Below, one piece after another: positions 34,533-42,896 of a DNA stretch of 46,609 bases. How positions within the stretch are numbered: position 1 is the first letter of the stretch; each line of letters begins with the position of its first letter. The stretch comes from Brevundimonas sp. UBA986 (GTDB taxonomy: Bacteria > Pseudomonadota > Alphaproteobacteria > Caulobacterales > Caulobacteraceae): positions 359-46,967 of the forward strand of contig DBBK01000220.1 in assembly GCA_002292165.1 (NCBI GenBank). Reading direction: 5' to 3'. Under the pieces are notes generated by a model that ran no database searches, had not been told where the DNA came from, and worked only from the letters and a program-made list of their open reading frames with translations. A program made the position numbers and the translations under genes.

Positions 34533-35203
34533 AACCTGTAGGTCACACCCACCTGCACCACGGGCAGGACCTTGTAGTTGTCCGCTTCGTTCTGGATGTC
34601 GGCCTCTTCCTGCGCCAGCCGCGCCTGGAAGGTCGGGTCGCTGGACAGCGTCCCGCCGCTGGAATTCAGATCGACCTGGGGCGCATCCCCGAACGCGGCC
34701 CCGGCCAGCAGGCGGAAGCCCCAGTGGCCCGCGTGGGTGAAGGTGTTGTCATAGCCGATGCCGACGAAGGGCGCGGTGCTCTCCAGCTCGATCTTGCCGT
34801 TCAGATTGCCGATCTGGGCTGGGGTGAAGACCACGCCGCCGATGTTCGTATTGGTGGTCGGGGTGGCGTCCAGATTGACATCGCGCGAGCCAAAGAAGGC
34901 GCCGGCCGAGACGAAGAAGGCGTTGCCGGTCGGGTGCCAGTCGATGAAGGCGCCGGGCGAGTTGAAGTCCAGCTGGGCGTTGTAGGCGACGTCGTTGTAG
35001 CTGTCGTCGCGGTCGAACTTCAGCGCGTCATAAGAGCCTCGCACCACAAAGTTCGGCGACAGGGAATAGAGGACCGAGACGCCGCCGCCGGGCGTGCCCA
35101 ACTGGCCGCCGACGGCGAACCGGCCGTCCTGGGCGGAGGCGCCCGACGCGAGGGCGAGAGCGGCGACGGCGGTCGCGGCGAAGAGGCAGGTCAGGCGGAT
35201 CAT
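34529..35203 (-). CDS. Outer-membrane beta-barrel protein
   Basis: 224 residues with a signal peptide ending ASAQ near residue 25, alternating hydrophobic strands (FVVRGSYDALKF, FFVSAGAFFG, GFRLLAGAAFG) and a C-terminal aromatic VGVTYRF, the signal for barrel assembly. Small 8-strand OmpA/OmpW-like barrels have this size. Substrate or function unknown. Residues about 110-125 form a Thr/Asn-rich loop. Confidence 0.85.
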   Translation of the reverse strand: MIRLTCLFAATAVAALALASGASAQDGRFAVGGQLGTPGGGVSVLYSLSPNFVVRGSYDALKFDRDDSYNDVAYNAQLDFNSPGAFIDWHPTGNAFFVSAGAFFGSRDVNLDATPTTNTNIGGVVFTPAQIGNLNGKIELESTAPFVGIGYDNTFTHAGHWGFRLLAGAAFGDAPQVDLNSSGGTLSSDPTFQARLAQEEADIQNEADNYKVLPVVQVGVTYRF

Positions 35204-35273
35204 GGGAGAACTCCGAAGAGGGCGGCCGGGGGAGCGGTTCGCCTTCTAATGGATTCACCCGATAGACGTTCCC

Positions 35274-35299
35274 CGCCGCCTGTGCCTGGTCAGGCGGCG
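35274..35299. terminator. Hairpin overlapping the end of dusA
   Basis: CGCCGCCTG / CAGGCGGCG, a perfect 9-bp stem with an 8-base loop spanning the dusA stop. No T-tract follows; terminator function is uncertain. Confidence 0.35.
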
Positions 35300-36321
35300 C
35301 GGTCTTCGGCCTGGCTGACTTCAAACGCCCGTTCGGCCTCGCGCACGGCCTCGACGGCGCGATCGACGACCTCTATCCCGGCGCCCTTGGCGATGGCCTC
35401 GACGGTCAGGATACGGCGGAAGGCCCGCGCCCCACGACGGCCGTGCATCAGCCCCAGCATGTGCCGCGTCATGGCCGGCATATGCACCCCTTCTTCCAGT
35501 CGGGCGACCAGATAGGGGCGATAGCGGGCGATGGCTTCGAACGGATCGACGTCGGGCGTCTCCGCCCCGAACAGCCGCCGGTCGACCTGACCCAGAAGGG
35601 CCGGCTCGTGATAGGCGGCGCGGCCCAGCATGACCCCGTCCAGCTGCACCCCGTCCGAGGCGTCCAGATGGGCCTCTGCGGCCTCCAGCGAGGCGATGCC
35701 GCCGTTGATGCAGATGGTCAGATGCGGCCGCTCGCGCTTCAGCCGACGCACCAGCTCATAGTCGAGCGGCGGCACGTCGCGGTTTTCCTTGGGCGACAGA
35801 CCCTTCAGCCAGGCCTTGCGGGCGTGGACGATGAAGGTCGTGATCCCCACCGCGGCCGAGGCGTCGACCGTGGCGAACAGGCTGGTCGCCGGGTCCTGAT
35901 CGTCGACCCCGATGCGGCATTTGACGGTGGCGGGAACGCTGACGGCCTCCTTGATCGCGGCCATGCAGTCGGCGACCAGCTCGGGCTCGCGCATCAGGCA
36001 GGCGCCGAAACGCCCCGACTGCACCCGGTCCGAAGGGCAGCCGACGTTTAGATTGATCTCGTCATAGCCGAAGGCCTCGCCGATCTTCGCGGCCTCGGCC
36101 AGCTGGGCCGGGTCCGAGCCACCCAGCTGCAGGGCGACCGGATGCTCGACCGGGTCGAAGCCCAGCAGCCGCTCCCGATCGCCATGCACCACGGCCGGCG
36201 AGGTCACCATTTCGGTGTAGAGCAGGGCCCGTCCGCTCAAGGCGCGGTGAAACGCCCGGCAATGCCGGTCGGTCCAGTCCATCATGGGGGCAATGGACAA
36301 TTTACGTGCTTGATTTATCAA
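35290..36321 (-). CDS. dusA: tRNA-dihydrouridine synthase A
   Basis: FMN enzyme that reduces uridine to dihydrouridine in the D-loop of tRNA (U20/U20a for DusA). 343 residues; FMN site APMMDWTDRH at 11-20, catalytic Cys in NLNVGCPSDRV near 92-102, and INGGI near 205-209. The start is TTG at 36321, backed by GAGG 7 bases upstream; no ATG is available before the conserved domain. The 5' end is a known integration site for tyrosine-recombinase islands, and a complete integrase gene starts 118 bp away in the opposite direction, so the TTG and its ribosome site may have been supplied by the inserted element. Confidence 0.94.
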   Translation of the reverse strand: MINQARKLSIAPMMDWTDRHCRAFHRALSGRALLYTEMVTSPAVVHGDRERLLGFDPVEHPVALQLGGSDPAQLAEAAKIGEAFGYDEINLNVGCPSDRVQSGRFGACLMREPELVADCMAAIKEAVSVPATVKCRIGVDDQDPATSLFATVDASAAVGITTFIVHARKAWLKGLSPKENRDVPPLDYELVRRLKRERPHLTICINGGIASLEAAEAHLDASDGVQLDGVMLGRAAYHEPALLGQVDRRLFGAETPDVDPFEAIARYRPYLVARLEEGVHMPAMTRHMLGLMHGRRGARAFRRILTVEAIAKGAGIEVVDRAVEAVREAERAFEVSQAEDRAA

Positions 36322-36323
36322 GC
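36308..36323. repeat. Perfect palindrome over the dusA start, possible attachment-site element
   Basis: GCTTGAT-TT-ATCAAGC covers the dusA TTG start codon and lies at the boundary between dusA and the integrase side. On the plus strand it is followed by TTTTT. It could be part of a recombination core or a translation-limiting hairpin. No second copy was found in the window. Confidence 0.4.
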
Positions 36324-36358
36324 TTTTTCCTCTATAAATTAGTGCACTCGAGCGGTTT

Positions 36359-36434
36359 CGGGTGCACTTTTTTACGCTACTCCACGACGTTTTTCGCGCC
36401 TTTTCGACATCTCATTGCACCCGTTTTGCACCCG
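36359..36434. promoter_or_regulatory. Repeated GTGCACCC-type motifs before the integrase gene
   Basis: TTGCACCCG occurs at 36415-36423 and 36426-36434 (11-bp period) and in inverted form, CGGGTGCAC, at 36359-36367; a partial GTGCACTCG is at 36342-36350. The positions, between dusA and the integrase start, suit integrase arm sites or an operator. Inference only. Confidence 0.45.
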
Positions 36435-36438
36435 AAAA

Positions 36439-37500
36439 ATGGCTTCGATCCGCAAACAAAAATCCGGCCGCTGGCGTGTCCAGGTTCGTCGCAAGGGGAG
36501 AGCCCTGAGCGAGACCTTCGTTCGGCATGAGGACGCAAAGGTCTGGGCCGTTGAAGCCGAGCGCGAAATCGATCGCGGAGAGTCTCCGCGCAAGTCACGG
36601 ATTTCGAAGCTCACGACTTTCGGAGATCTCATCGACCTGCACATCGCCGACATGAAGGAGGTGGGCAAAGCCCCTGGCCGGTCGAAAGACGCCACGCTCA
36701 AGATGCTGAAGAAGGTGCTCGGCAGACGGAAGCTCATCGAGCTCGACCGGGATCGCTTCATCGATTTCGGCAAGGCGCGAGCCGTTGAGGGCGCTGGACC
36801 TGTCACCCTTTCTATCGACATTGGCATCATCAAGCTGGTGCTCCAGCACGCCGCCGCGGTCCACGGCCTACGGGTTTCGGTCGAGGCTGTCGATCTGGCG
36901 CGCTACGCTCTCAAGAGGTTAGGCCTAATTGGAAAGGGGACCGAGCGCGACCGCCGACCCACGGAAGACGAACTGGCCAAATTGATCGCCCATTTTGAAG
37001 ACAACCCACGCCAAGGGATACCGATGGGCCGGATCGTCAAGTTCGCCATCGCGACCGCGATGCGCCAGGACGAGATCTTCCGCGTGGTTTGGGACGATCT
37101 CAATGCTCGAACCAAGATGCTGACCGTTCGGGACCGGAAGGACCCCCGCCAGAAAAAGGGCAACGACCAGCGTATCCCCCTGCTGTCGGTCTCAGGTTTT
37201 GACGGCCTGGCCCTGGCGGAAGAGCAGCGGGCGCTCCGCGACAACCAGGATGCCCGCATCTTCCCGTTCAATCATCGATCCGCTGGCACCGCTTTTACCC
37301 GCGCCTGCCGAAAGCTGGAGATCGAGGATCTCCACTTCCACGATCTTCGGCACGAGGGAACGAGCCGGCTGTTCGAAGCGGGCTTCGCGATCCAGCAGGT
37401 CGCCCTTGTAACCGGTCACAAGGATTGGAAGATGCTGAGGCGCTACACCCATCTGAAGCCGGAAGGGCTGCATGCGATCGCTGCAGCGCTGGCGTCTTGA
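36439..37500 (+). CDS. Site-specific tyrosine recombinase (integrase)
   Basis: 353 residues. An arm-binding-like N-terminus (MASIRKQKSGRWRVQVRRKG), a SAM-like core-binding domain (about 60-155) and a catalytic domain with every expected residue: R209 (AMRQDEI), K234, H301 and R304 (HDLRHEG), H327 (VTGHKDW) and nucleophile Y336 (RRYTH). It appears intact and would cut and rejoin att sites, probably at dusA. The ATG at 36439 is used although its ribosome site is poor; a TTG at 36415 lies within the repeated motif. No excisionase gene is visible. Confidence 0.94.
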   Translation: MASIRKQKSGRWRVQVRRKGRALSETFVRHEDAKVWAVEAEREIDRGESPRKSRISKLTTFGDLIDLHIADMKEVGKAPGRSKDATLKMLKKVLGRRKLIELDRDRFIDFGKARAVEGAGPVTLSIDIGIIKLVLQHAAAVHGLRVSVEAVDLARYALKRLGLIGKGTERDRRPTEDELAKLIAHFEDNPRQGIPMGRIVKFAIATAMRQDEIFRVVWDDLNARTKMLTVRDRKDPRQKKGNDQRIPLLSVSGFDGLALAEEQRALRDNQDARIFPFNHRSAGTAFTRACRKLEIEDLHFHDLRHEGTSRLFEAGFAIQQVALVTGHKDWKMLRRYTHLKPEGLHAIAAALAS

Positions 37501-37665
37501 CCAAGGGTGGTTTTCCGGCGGGCCTTGGGCTGTATAGTGGTGCTCAGACCGTCTCGGGTCGCCCATGCGTATGTTCAGACTTCGGTCAAAGGCATGGGCG
37601 CATGTTTCAAGCCATGTTCTCACCACCCGGGCGGTCGCCCCTCATTCCGGCGCAGGGTCCGACCG

Positions 37666-38589
37666 ATGAAGCGTGACATCGATCATCTGCCCGAGAAGCA
37701 GCAAGCCGAATTAGCGCGAATCCGTACAACGCTGCTCACCGAGTTCGACGCCTCGATCGCCGGCGGCACCCAGACTTGGCGCAAGCACGGCAAGATCCTC
37801 AAGATCATCCTATTCGGATCGTATGCTCGTAGCGATTGGGTCGATGAGCCGGAGAACGGCTACCTTTCCGATTTTGACCTGCTGATCATTGTTAGCAACG
37901 AGAAGCTGACCGACATCGCAGACTACTGGTACGTTGCCGAAGACAAGATTCTGCACGATCCGGCGATCGGTCGGACGGTCAATATCATCGTCCACGACCT
38001 TGCCGAGGTAAATGCCGCCATCGGTCGAGGCGAGTACTTCTGGACCGACATCGTTCGGGATGGGGTTGTGCTGTATGAGCTGCCCGGCCATCCCTTGGCC
38101 GCCCCCCAACCAATGACGCCTAGTAATGCCTTTGCACTGGCTGAGCGATATTTGGAGACCAAGCGGGCCGACTTGGGAGCTTGGCTTGAGGACGCGGAGC
38201 GATGGCTGAACCGATCAGGCGAGGGTTCACATGCGCGGAAGCGTACAGCCTTCCACCTGCATCAGGCCGTCGAGACGGCCTATATTCTCAGCCTCTTGGT
38301 CTACACGTTTTATTTCCCGCGCTCCCATAACATCAAGTTCCTACGTTCATTGGCCGAGGACGTGGACAAGGCCCTCATCTCGGCCTGGCCGCGGGAGACG
38401 AAACCTGAGCGGCGTCGCTTTGAGACGCTGAAACGGGCTTACGTCGAAGCGCGATACTCAGACCAGTACGATGTGAACGTCGAAGATTTGGAAGCCCTGT
38501 TCGTATCCGCCAAAGGCTTGGCTGCTTTGGTTTCAAGCTCTGCCGATCTTCGATTGGCCGAACTCGCGGCAGCCGCCAAGAGTGGCTGA
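37666..38589 (+). CDS. Fused nucleotidyltransferase-HEPN domain protein
   Basis: 307 residues. Residues about 15-145 are an MNT-type nucleotidyltransferase with LFGSYARSDW (G51-S52) and catalytic aspartates D69 and D71 in LSDFDLLII; D111 may be the third. Residues about 155-290 are a HEPN-type helical bundle with FHLHQAVETAY, SHNIKFL and YVEARYSDQY. Separate MNT and HEPN genes form toxin-antitoxin pairs in which MNT nucleotidylates HEPN; here both are one chain, a form known in other bacteria. R191 and H197 have RX4-6H spacing, but lie in the first helix, so RNase activity is unproved. Cargo gene of the element, 165 bp after the integrase gene. Confidence 0.87.
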   Translation: MKRDIDHLPEKQQAELARIRTTLLTEFDASIAGGTQTWRKHGKILKIILFGSYARSDWVDEPENGYLSDFDLLIIVSNEKLTDIADYWYVAEDKILHDPAIGRTVNIIVHDLAEVNAAIGRGEYFWTDIVRDGVVLYELPGHPLAAPQPMTPSNAFALAERYLETKRADLGAWLEDAERWLNRSGEGSHARKRTAFHLHQAVETAYILSLLVYTFYFPRSHNIKFLRSLAEDVDKALISAWPRETKPERRRFETLKRAYVEARYSDQYDVNVEDLEALFVSAKGLAALVSSSADLRLAELAAAAKSG

Positions 38590-39281
38590 AAAGGGCTCTT
38601 CTCCGCTCTTGGGATCGTCCGCTAGTCGGCGGCGTGGCCGCCACCCTCATCAGCGACAAGAGGACGACATATCCTGCCTCGGCAGGCGTTGATGAGCGCA
38701 TCCTTGCCCGCTGCGGCGAGCGCTCCAGTGAGCCACTCGCGATAGCGGCGCTCTGTTCTCAGTATCGTCAACGGTACGGGTTTCGCCGAAGTTGAAATCG
38801 TTGGGCAAGGGCGGATCCTCTCGACCTTCGTGCGGCGTCAAGGGGAGCCGATCACCCTGCCTTTTGCCGCTGTGCTGCTGGAGTGCGCCGAGGACGCCAT
38901 GGCTCGCTGCATCTGGAGGACTGCGGGGTCGTTCACTTGCGCATCAATGCCGCGCTCGGGGACGCCGGCGTTGATTTCAGTGCCTGAGGTCGGAGACTCG
39001 ACTTCGCGACGACGACGACGGACGGTGATCCCGGCGTCGATGTGTTTTCCTCCTCATCGTCGGGTGTCGAAGGCGGGTGATCTTTTTCTTGACGCCGCGG
39101 TGTTTGAGCCTCCGTGGGGCTGCGGTCTCCGCGTCCGTTTCGAAACCGACAGACGGCCGCACTCCCGCTGCTCCGCCGGCAGCGGTTTCCAGGAAACCGA
39201 GCGGAGCCGGGCACTGCTGATCCCGATCGCCCCGCCAAGCCTGCGGAACAGCAGAGTATGGGTACAGGGGGGGCGCGCGAC
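38590..39281. other. Long stretch without a credible gene inside the putative element
   Basis: 692 bp. One plus-strand reading (about 38770-38945) gives a protein-like stretch, FAEVEIVGQGRILSTFVRRQ then LPFAAVLLECAEDAMAR, but it is preceded in frame by a stop without a start and runs on into non-protein-like sequence. This suggests a decayed gene. A CCTGCC-TC-GGCAGG inverted repeat lies near 38674. A CGA-repeat tract is at about 39006-39020. No RNA gene recognised. Confidence 0.6.
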
Positions 39282-39803
39282 ATGCATCTGCGGTTGACGC
39301 AAAGCCTGGCGTCGGTGGCGCCGGAGTTGATCGAAACCTACCGCGCGGGCGGCCTCACCATGGACCAGCTGATGGGACTCGCCGTCAGCGAGGATCATGA
39401 CCGCCAGCGTCAGGTCTTTGAGCGGATCGGCCAGAACACCCCGGGCTACGCGGTCCGGCGCTACATGACCGAGGCCAAGGTCGAGCTTGATGACCGGCGT
39501 GCCCGGTTCGTCGGCGCGGAGGCCTATGAGGCGGCGGGCGGCGCCATCCTGCGCGATCTCTTCACCGAGGACGGCGCGGGCTGGCTGGAAGATGTGGGGC
39601 TGCTGGACCGACTGGTGCAGGACAAGCTGGAAGGGCTGGCGGAAGAGGCGCGCGAGCGCGAGGGCTGGAAATGGGCCGCCGCCCATTTCGACTTCCCCTA
39701 CGGTGAGGCCTTCAGCCGGGTCTATGCCGAGGCCGTAGAGCGAACGGACGAGGCGTCGTCAGCCAGGGCGCCACGCCGGTCGTCACGTCGTTTTCGTCAG
39801 TGA
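39282..39803 (+). pseudogene. Fragment of a plasmid-type ParB/RepB partition protein gene
   Basis: 173 codons matching only the middle of long ParB-like proteins: VAPELIETYRAGGLTMDQLMG, VSEDHDRQRQVFERI, RRYMTE, RARFVGAEAYEAAGGAILRD, and EGWKW near the end. The N-terminal ParB nuclease/CTPase domain and the helix-turn-helix that should come first are missing, and after RVYAE the match gives way to an Arg/Ser-rich tail. So both ends are lost. Transcribed toward the BLUF gene. It is probably a relic of an integrated plasmid or island; a new short protein cannot be excluded, as the frame is open. Confidence 0.75.
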
Positions 39804-39927
39804 GGCGTTGGGTCGTCCCCCCGAAGTCACGGTGAAACGCGGGGCGCCCGTCAAGGTCGCCATGATCCATATCAAGGCGGGGGCGTTCGGAAGGCCGATG
39901 ATCCGGAAATCCCGCCCCGGAGTTGAG

Positions 39928-40440
39928 ATGGAGCCTCCTTCGTCGCCCTGTAAATGCCAAGTCGAGCGCGCGTCCCAGGATGGAAAGCCGGCGCCGGGAG
40001 AAGGCCTCGTATCGGCACGCGCCAGCGTCGCGCCGTTGCGGTCTGTCCTCTATGTCAGCCGGAGACTGGCGACCGTCCCCGACACAACGGCCGCCATCGC
40101 CGATCTGGTCGAGGCGTCCACCGCGAGTAGCGGCCATCTGGCGATCACGGGCGCCTTGATCGTCACAGGCACGCGGTGTGCGCAGGTGTTGGAGGGCGAG
40201 CGGCCGGCTGTCGAGGAAATGATGAGCCGTATCCGGCGCGACGTCCGGCGCGAAGACCTCAGCGTGGCCCTTGACGGGGAGATTACCGAGCGGCGCTTCG
40301 CCGGGTGGTCGGTGGCCTACTGGGGCAACGCGGGCTATGTGAGGCGGCTCCTGGAGCCTCTCGACCGGAGTGATCCGCCGCCGACCGCAGAGGACTGCCG
40401 TCGTGTGATCCGGTTCATGCAAGGCATGGCGGCTCCCTAG
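39928..40440 (+). CDS. BLUF-domain blue-light sensor with altered flavin site
   Basis: 170 residues: a Cys/Pro-containing N-terminal stretch of about 36, one BLUF domain (37-131) and a 39-residue helical tail. The photoactive Tyr is Y42 (LYVS), Gln is Q86 (CAQVLEG), and W127 (GWSVA) is present. The usual Arg and Asn of the SRxxN motif are T65 and S68, and the Met after W-S is Val, so FAD binding or the photocycle may be changed. No effector domain is attached, so it would signal through a partner. GGAG 5 bases before the ATG at 39928 fixes the start. The gene lies 282 bp before fixK on the same strand. Confidence 0.87.
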   Translation: MEPPSSPCKCQVERASQDGKPAPGEGLVSARASVAPLRSVLYVSRRLATVPDTTAAIADLVEASTASSGHLAITGALIVTGTRCAQVLEGERPAVEEMMSRIRRDVRREDLSVALDGEITERRFAGWSVAYWGNAGYVRRLLEPLDRSDPPPTAEDCRRVIRFMQGMAAP

Positions 40441-40722
40441 CGGTTCCCGCAAAAGCCGGCAGGTCTCCTGCGTTCAGGTTTTCAGCCGGTGTATACCGCC
40501 TGCCGCCAACAGGCCATTGGACGTGATTGTCACATGCCGTCGCGCGGTTGATCGTCTTGTTCGGGGGGCGGCATGGTCATGGCGTCGGCTCGGCCGGATC
40601 GAGAGACTGAACCGTTGCGAAGGCCTGCGCGCGCCTCCGTATCGACCCTTAGGGATCGCTCCCGAATAACCAGGCCCGTCTGCACGTCCTATCGCTGTCA
40701 TTGTCCCGACAGGAGATCCGTT

Positions 40723-41364
40723 ATGACCGCCGCTCAGCTGAATGATACCGTATCGCACCCTGTGTCCGGCGGCGATCTCTGGGCCGCAGGCGTGCGCCTG
40801 ATCTTCCGACCGGGCGAGGAGGTCTATGCCCAGGGCGAGGATGCCGATCTGATCTATCGGGTCGTAAAGGGGACCGTCCGCACCAGTCACCTGTTGTCAG
40901 ATGGCCGCCGTCAGATCGGCGATTTCTACTATGCGGGCGATGTTCTGGGTTTGGAGGCGGGCTCCAACCATCGCTTCTCGGCAGAAGCGTTGGAGGATTG
41001 CGAGATCATCGCCCTGCGTCTGTCGGGTTCGGCGGCCTACAGCCCCGGTAGTCTTGAGCGGTTGATATGGCAGGCCACCGCCAGTGAACTTCAGCGCACC
41101 CAGTCGCACATGCTGCTCCTCGGACAGGGGACAGCCTGCGAAAAGGTCGTGCGTTTCCTGCTGGATATGGCCGAGCGCTTTCGCGGAGAAATCGTCGCCC
41201 TGCCGATGAGCCGTCAGGATATGGCCGACTACCTCGGCCTGACGATCGAGACGATTTCCCGCATGCTTGGTCGGCTTCAGGCTGAGGGTTTGGTGGAGTT
41301 TCTCAATACCCGGCGATACCGGATCCGGCGATTGGCGGCCTTGTCAGATATGGCTCCTGCCTGA
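40723..41364 (+). CDS. fixK: Crp/Fnr-family regulator, FixK-like
   Basis: 213 residues: cyclic-nucleotide-fold sensor domain (about 25-135), dimer helix, and helix-turn-helix MSRQDMADYLGLTIETISRML near 165-185. The recognition helix E-x2-S-R spacing is that of FNR/FixK proteins, which bind TTGAT-N4-ATCAA. There is no N-terminal four-cysteine iron-sulfur motif, so it is FixK-like rather than an oxygen-sensing FNR. AGGAG lies before the ATG at 40723. fixL follows after 17 bp. Its likely targets are the DUF883 and universal stress protein genes, whose upstream regions hold three such boxes. Confidence 0.92.
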   Translation: MTAAQLNDTVSHPVSGGDLWAAGVRLIFRPGEEVYAQGEDADLIYRVVKGTVRTSHLLSDGRRQIGDFYYAGDVLGLEAGSNHRFSAEALEDCEIIALRLSGSAAYSPGSLERLIWQATASELQRTQSHMLLLGQGTACEKVVRFLLDMAERFRGEIVALPMSRQDMADYLGLTIETISRMLGRLQAEGLVEFLNTRRYRIRRLAALSDMAPA

Positions 41365-41381
41365 CGCTTTGACTCCCCAAC

Positions 41382-42896
41382 ATGCGTGATAGGTTTGGCC
41401 CAAGGCCGCTGCGACGCGGTCCCTGGTCCGAGGAACGGGTGCAACTGACGTCATCGATCAACCGGTCGCTTTCGCGCCGACAGGGCTATCTGGCCGCTGT
41501 CGCCGGAGCGGGCATCGCCCTTGTGGTCCGCATCGGACTGGGCGCGGTTTTCGCCGACCATGCCTTCTTCGTCCTCTATGTCCCGGTGGTCCTCGTCGCC
41601 GTCGCACTCGGTGGCAGAGACCCGGCCCTGGTGGCCACCCTCCTGTGCCTCGCGGTCAGCGCCGCCACCATGGGCGAAGCCCTGTGGGCGCGGCCGGCCA
41701 ATCTCATCGATACGGTCGGGTTTGCGCTCCTCGGGCCCTTCATCGCCTTCAGCGGCGAGCGTCTCTGGCGACGGAGTGGCGAGGCCGCCAGCCGTCAGGC
41801 GCATTTGCAGTCCATCCTGGAGACCGTGCCGGAGGCGATGATCGTCATCGACGCCGACGGGATCATGCGCTCGTTCAGCACCACGGCCGTGAGGCTGTTC
41901 GGCTGGAAGACGGAGGAGGCGATCGGCCGCAACATCAGCCAGCTCATGCCCGAACCCTATCGCTCCGAACACGATCGTTACATCTCGCGCTACCTCGCTA
42001 CCGGAGAGAAGCGGGTCATCGGCGCCGGACGTATCGTCGTCGGCCAGAGGCGCGATGGATCGACCTTCCCGATGGAACTGGCGGTCGGCGAGGCGAGAGT
42101 GAACGGAAATCGCTTCTTCACCGGTTTTGTTCGCGACCTAACGGAGCGCCGTGATCAGGAGTTGCGTTTGCAGGAACTGCAATCCGAACTCGTTCACGTC
42201 TCGCGCCTGACGGCCATGGGGGAAATGGCCTCTGCGCTGGCTCACGAGATCAATCAGCCGCTTTCAGCGCTCGTCAGCTACATGAAGGGGTCAGTGACCT
42301 TGCTGGAACAACCGCAGCCGGACCTGGGCAAGCTTCGTGCGGCGCTTGACCGGGCGGGCGATCAGGCGTTGCGGGCCGGCGATATCATCAAGCGGCTGCG
42401 CGAATTCGTTGCCAAGGGAGAGACCGAGCACACGCTCGAGGATCCCGCCGAACTGCTGGAGGAAGCGAGTGCCCTCGCTCTGGTCGGTGTCAGGGACAGG
42501 GACGTTCGCGTGGATCTTCGACTTGCCCGTGATATTGGCCGGGTTATCGTCGACAAGGTCCAGATCCAGCAGGTCGCCCTGAACCTGATCCGCAACGCCA
42601 TCGACGCGATGACCGAGGCGCCGCCCCGGCGGCTCGAAATCGCCTTGTGCGCCGAAGACGCCGACACCATCCGGATTAGCGTTTCGGATAGCGGTCCTGG
42701 ACTGGATCCAGCCGTGCGCGACCGGCTGTTCCAGCCGTTCGTCACCACCAAGCCGGCAGGCCTCGGCGTGGGCCTGTCGATCTGCCGAACTATTATCGAA
42801 GCTCATGGCGGGCGGATCTGGGCCGAGGATAATGAAGGGCGAGGTGCGGTGTTCGTCTTCACCTTGCCGCGAGCCATGGAGGACGGACGTGCCTGA
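41382..42896 (+). CDS. fixL: Oxygen-sensing histidine kinase FixL
   Basis: 504 residues. Four hydrophobic segments (about 36-125, DUF4118-like) anchor it in the inner membrane. The PAS domain (about 140-255) is the heme form: proximal ligand H197 in SEHDRYISRY and R217 in IGAGR keep the 20-residue spacing of H200/R220 in Bradyrhizobium FixL. The kinase has H288 (ALAHEINQPL) and N, G1 and G2 boxes (NLIRNAIDAM, DSGPGLD, GLGVGLSICR). Oxygen should inhibit it through the heme. A GTG at 41439 with AGGA upstream is an alternative start that removes 19 residues. Stop overlaps the fixJ start. Confidence 0.94.
   Translation: MRDRFGPRPLRRGPWSEERVQLTSSINRSLSRRQGYLAAVAGAGIALVVRIGLGAVFADHAFFVLYVPVVLVAVALGGRDPALVATLLCLAVSAATMGEALWARPANLIDTVGFALLGPFIAFSGERLWRRSGEAASRQAHLQSILETVPEAMIVIDADGIMRSFSTTAVRLFGWKTEEAIGRNISQLMPEPYRSEHDRYISRYLATGEKRVIGAGRIVVGQRRDGSTFPMELAVGEARVNGNRFFTGFVRDLTERRDQELRLQELQSELVHVSRLTAMGEMASALAHEINQPLSALVSYMKGSVTLLEQPQPDLGKLRAALDRAGDQALRAGDIIKRLREFVAKGETEHTLEDPAELLEEASALALVGVRDRDVRVDLRLARDIGRVIVDKVQIQQVALNLIRNAIDAMTEAPPRRLEIALCAEDADTIRISVSDSGPGLDPAVRDRLFQPFVTTKPAGLGVGLSICRTIIEAHGGRIWAEDNEGRGAVFVFTLPRAMEDGRA

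Larger units (their letters stand above)
36322..39803. mobile_element. Putative dusA-associated integrative element or its remnant
   Basis: Starts at the 5' end of dusA and contains a complete tyrosine recombinase, a nucleotidyltransferase-HEPN protein, about 690 bp without a credible gene and a truncated ParB-like gene. Codon and base use is visibly less GC-biased than the flanks (many AT-rich codons in the integrase and NTase genes). dusA is an established insertion site for such elements. The far boundary is a guess: no duplicate of the dusA 5' sequence is visible, so the element may be decayed or may extend past the window. Confidence 0.5.

Noticed and set aside
38830..39297. 155-codon plus-strand open frame in the element
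   Set aside because: Only its first third looks protein-like; there is no ribosome site and the rest is unlike protein. Kept as possible decayed DNA.
36322..39803. Direct duplicate of the dusA 5' end (attL/attR pair)
   Set aside because: I looked for a second copy of the sequence encoding APMMDWTD on both strands down to about 39800 and saw none.
40441..40722. FixJ binding site or FixK box before fixK
   Set aside because: Only weak inverted repeats are present (CGGT-GTAT-ACCG near 40487; CGACCCTTAGGGATCG near 40643), neither matching known FixJ sites well.
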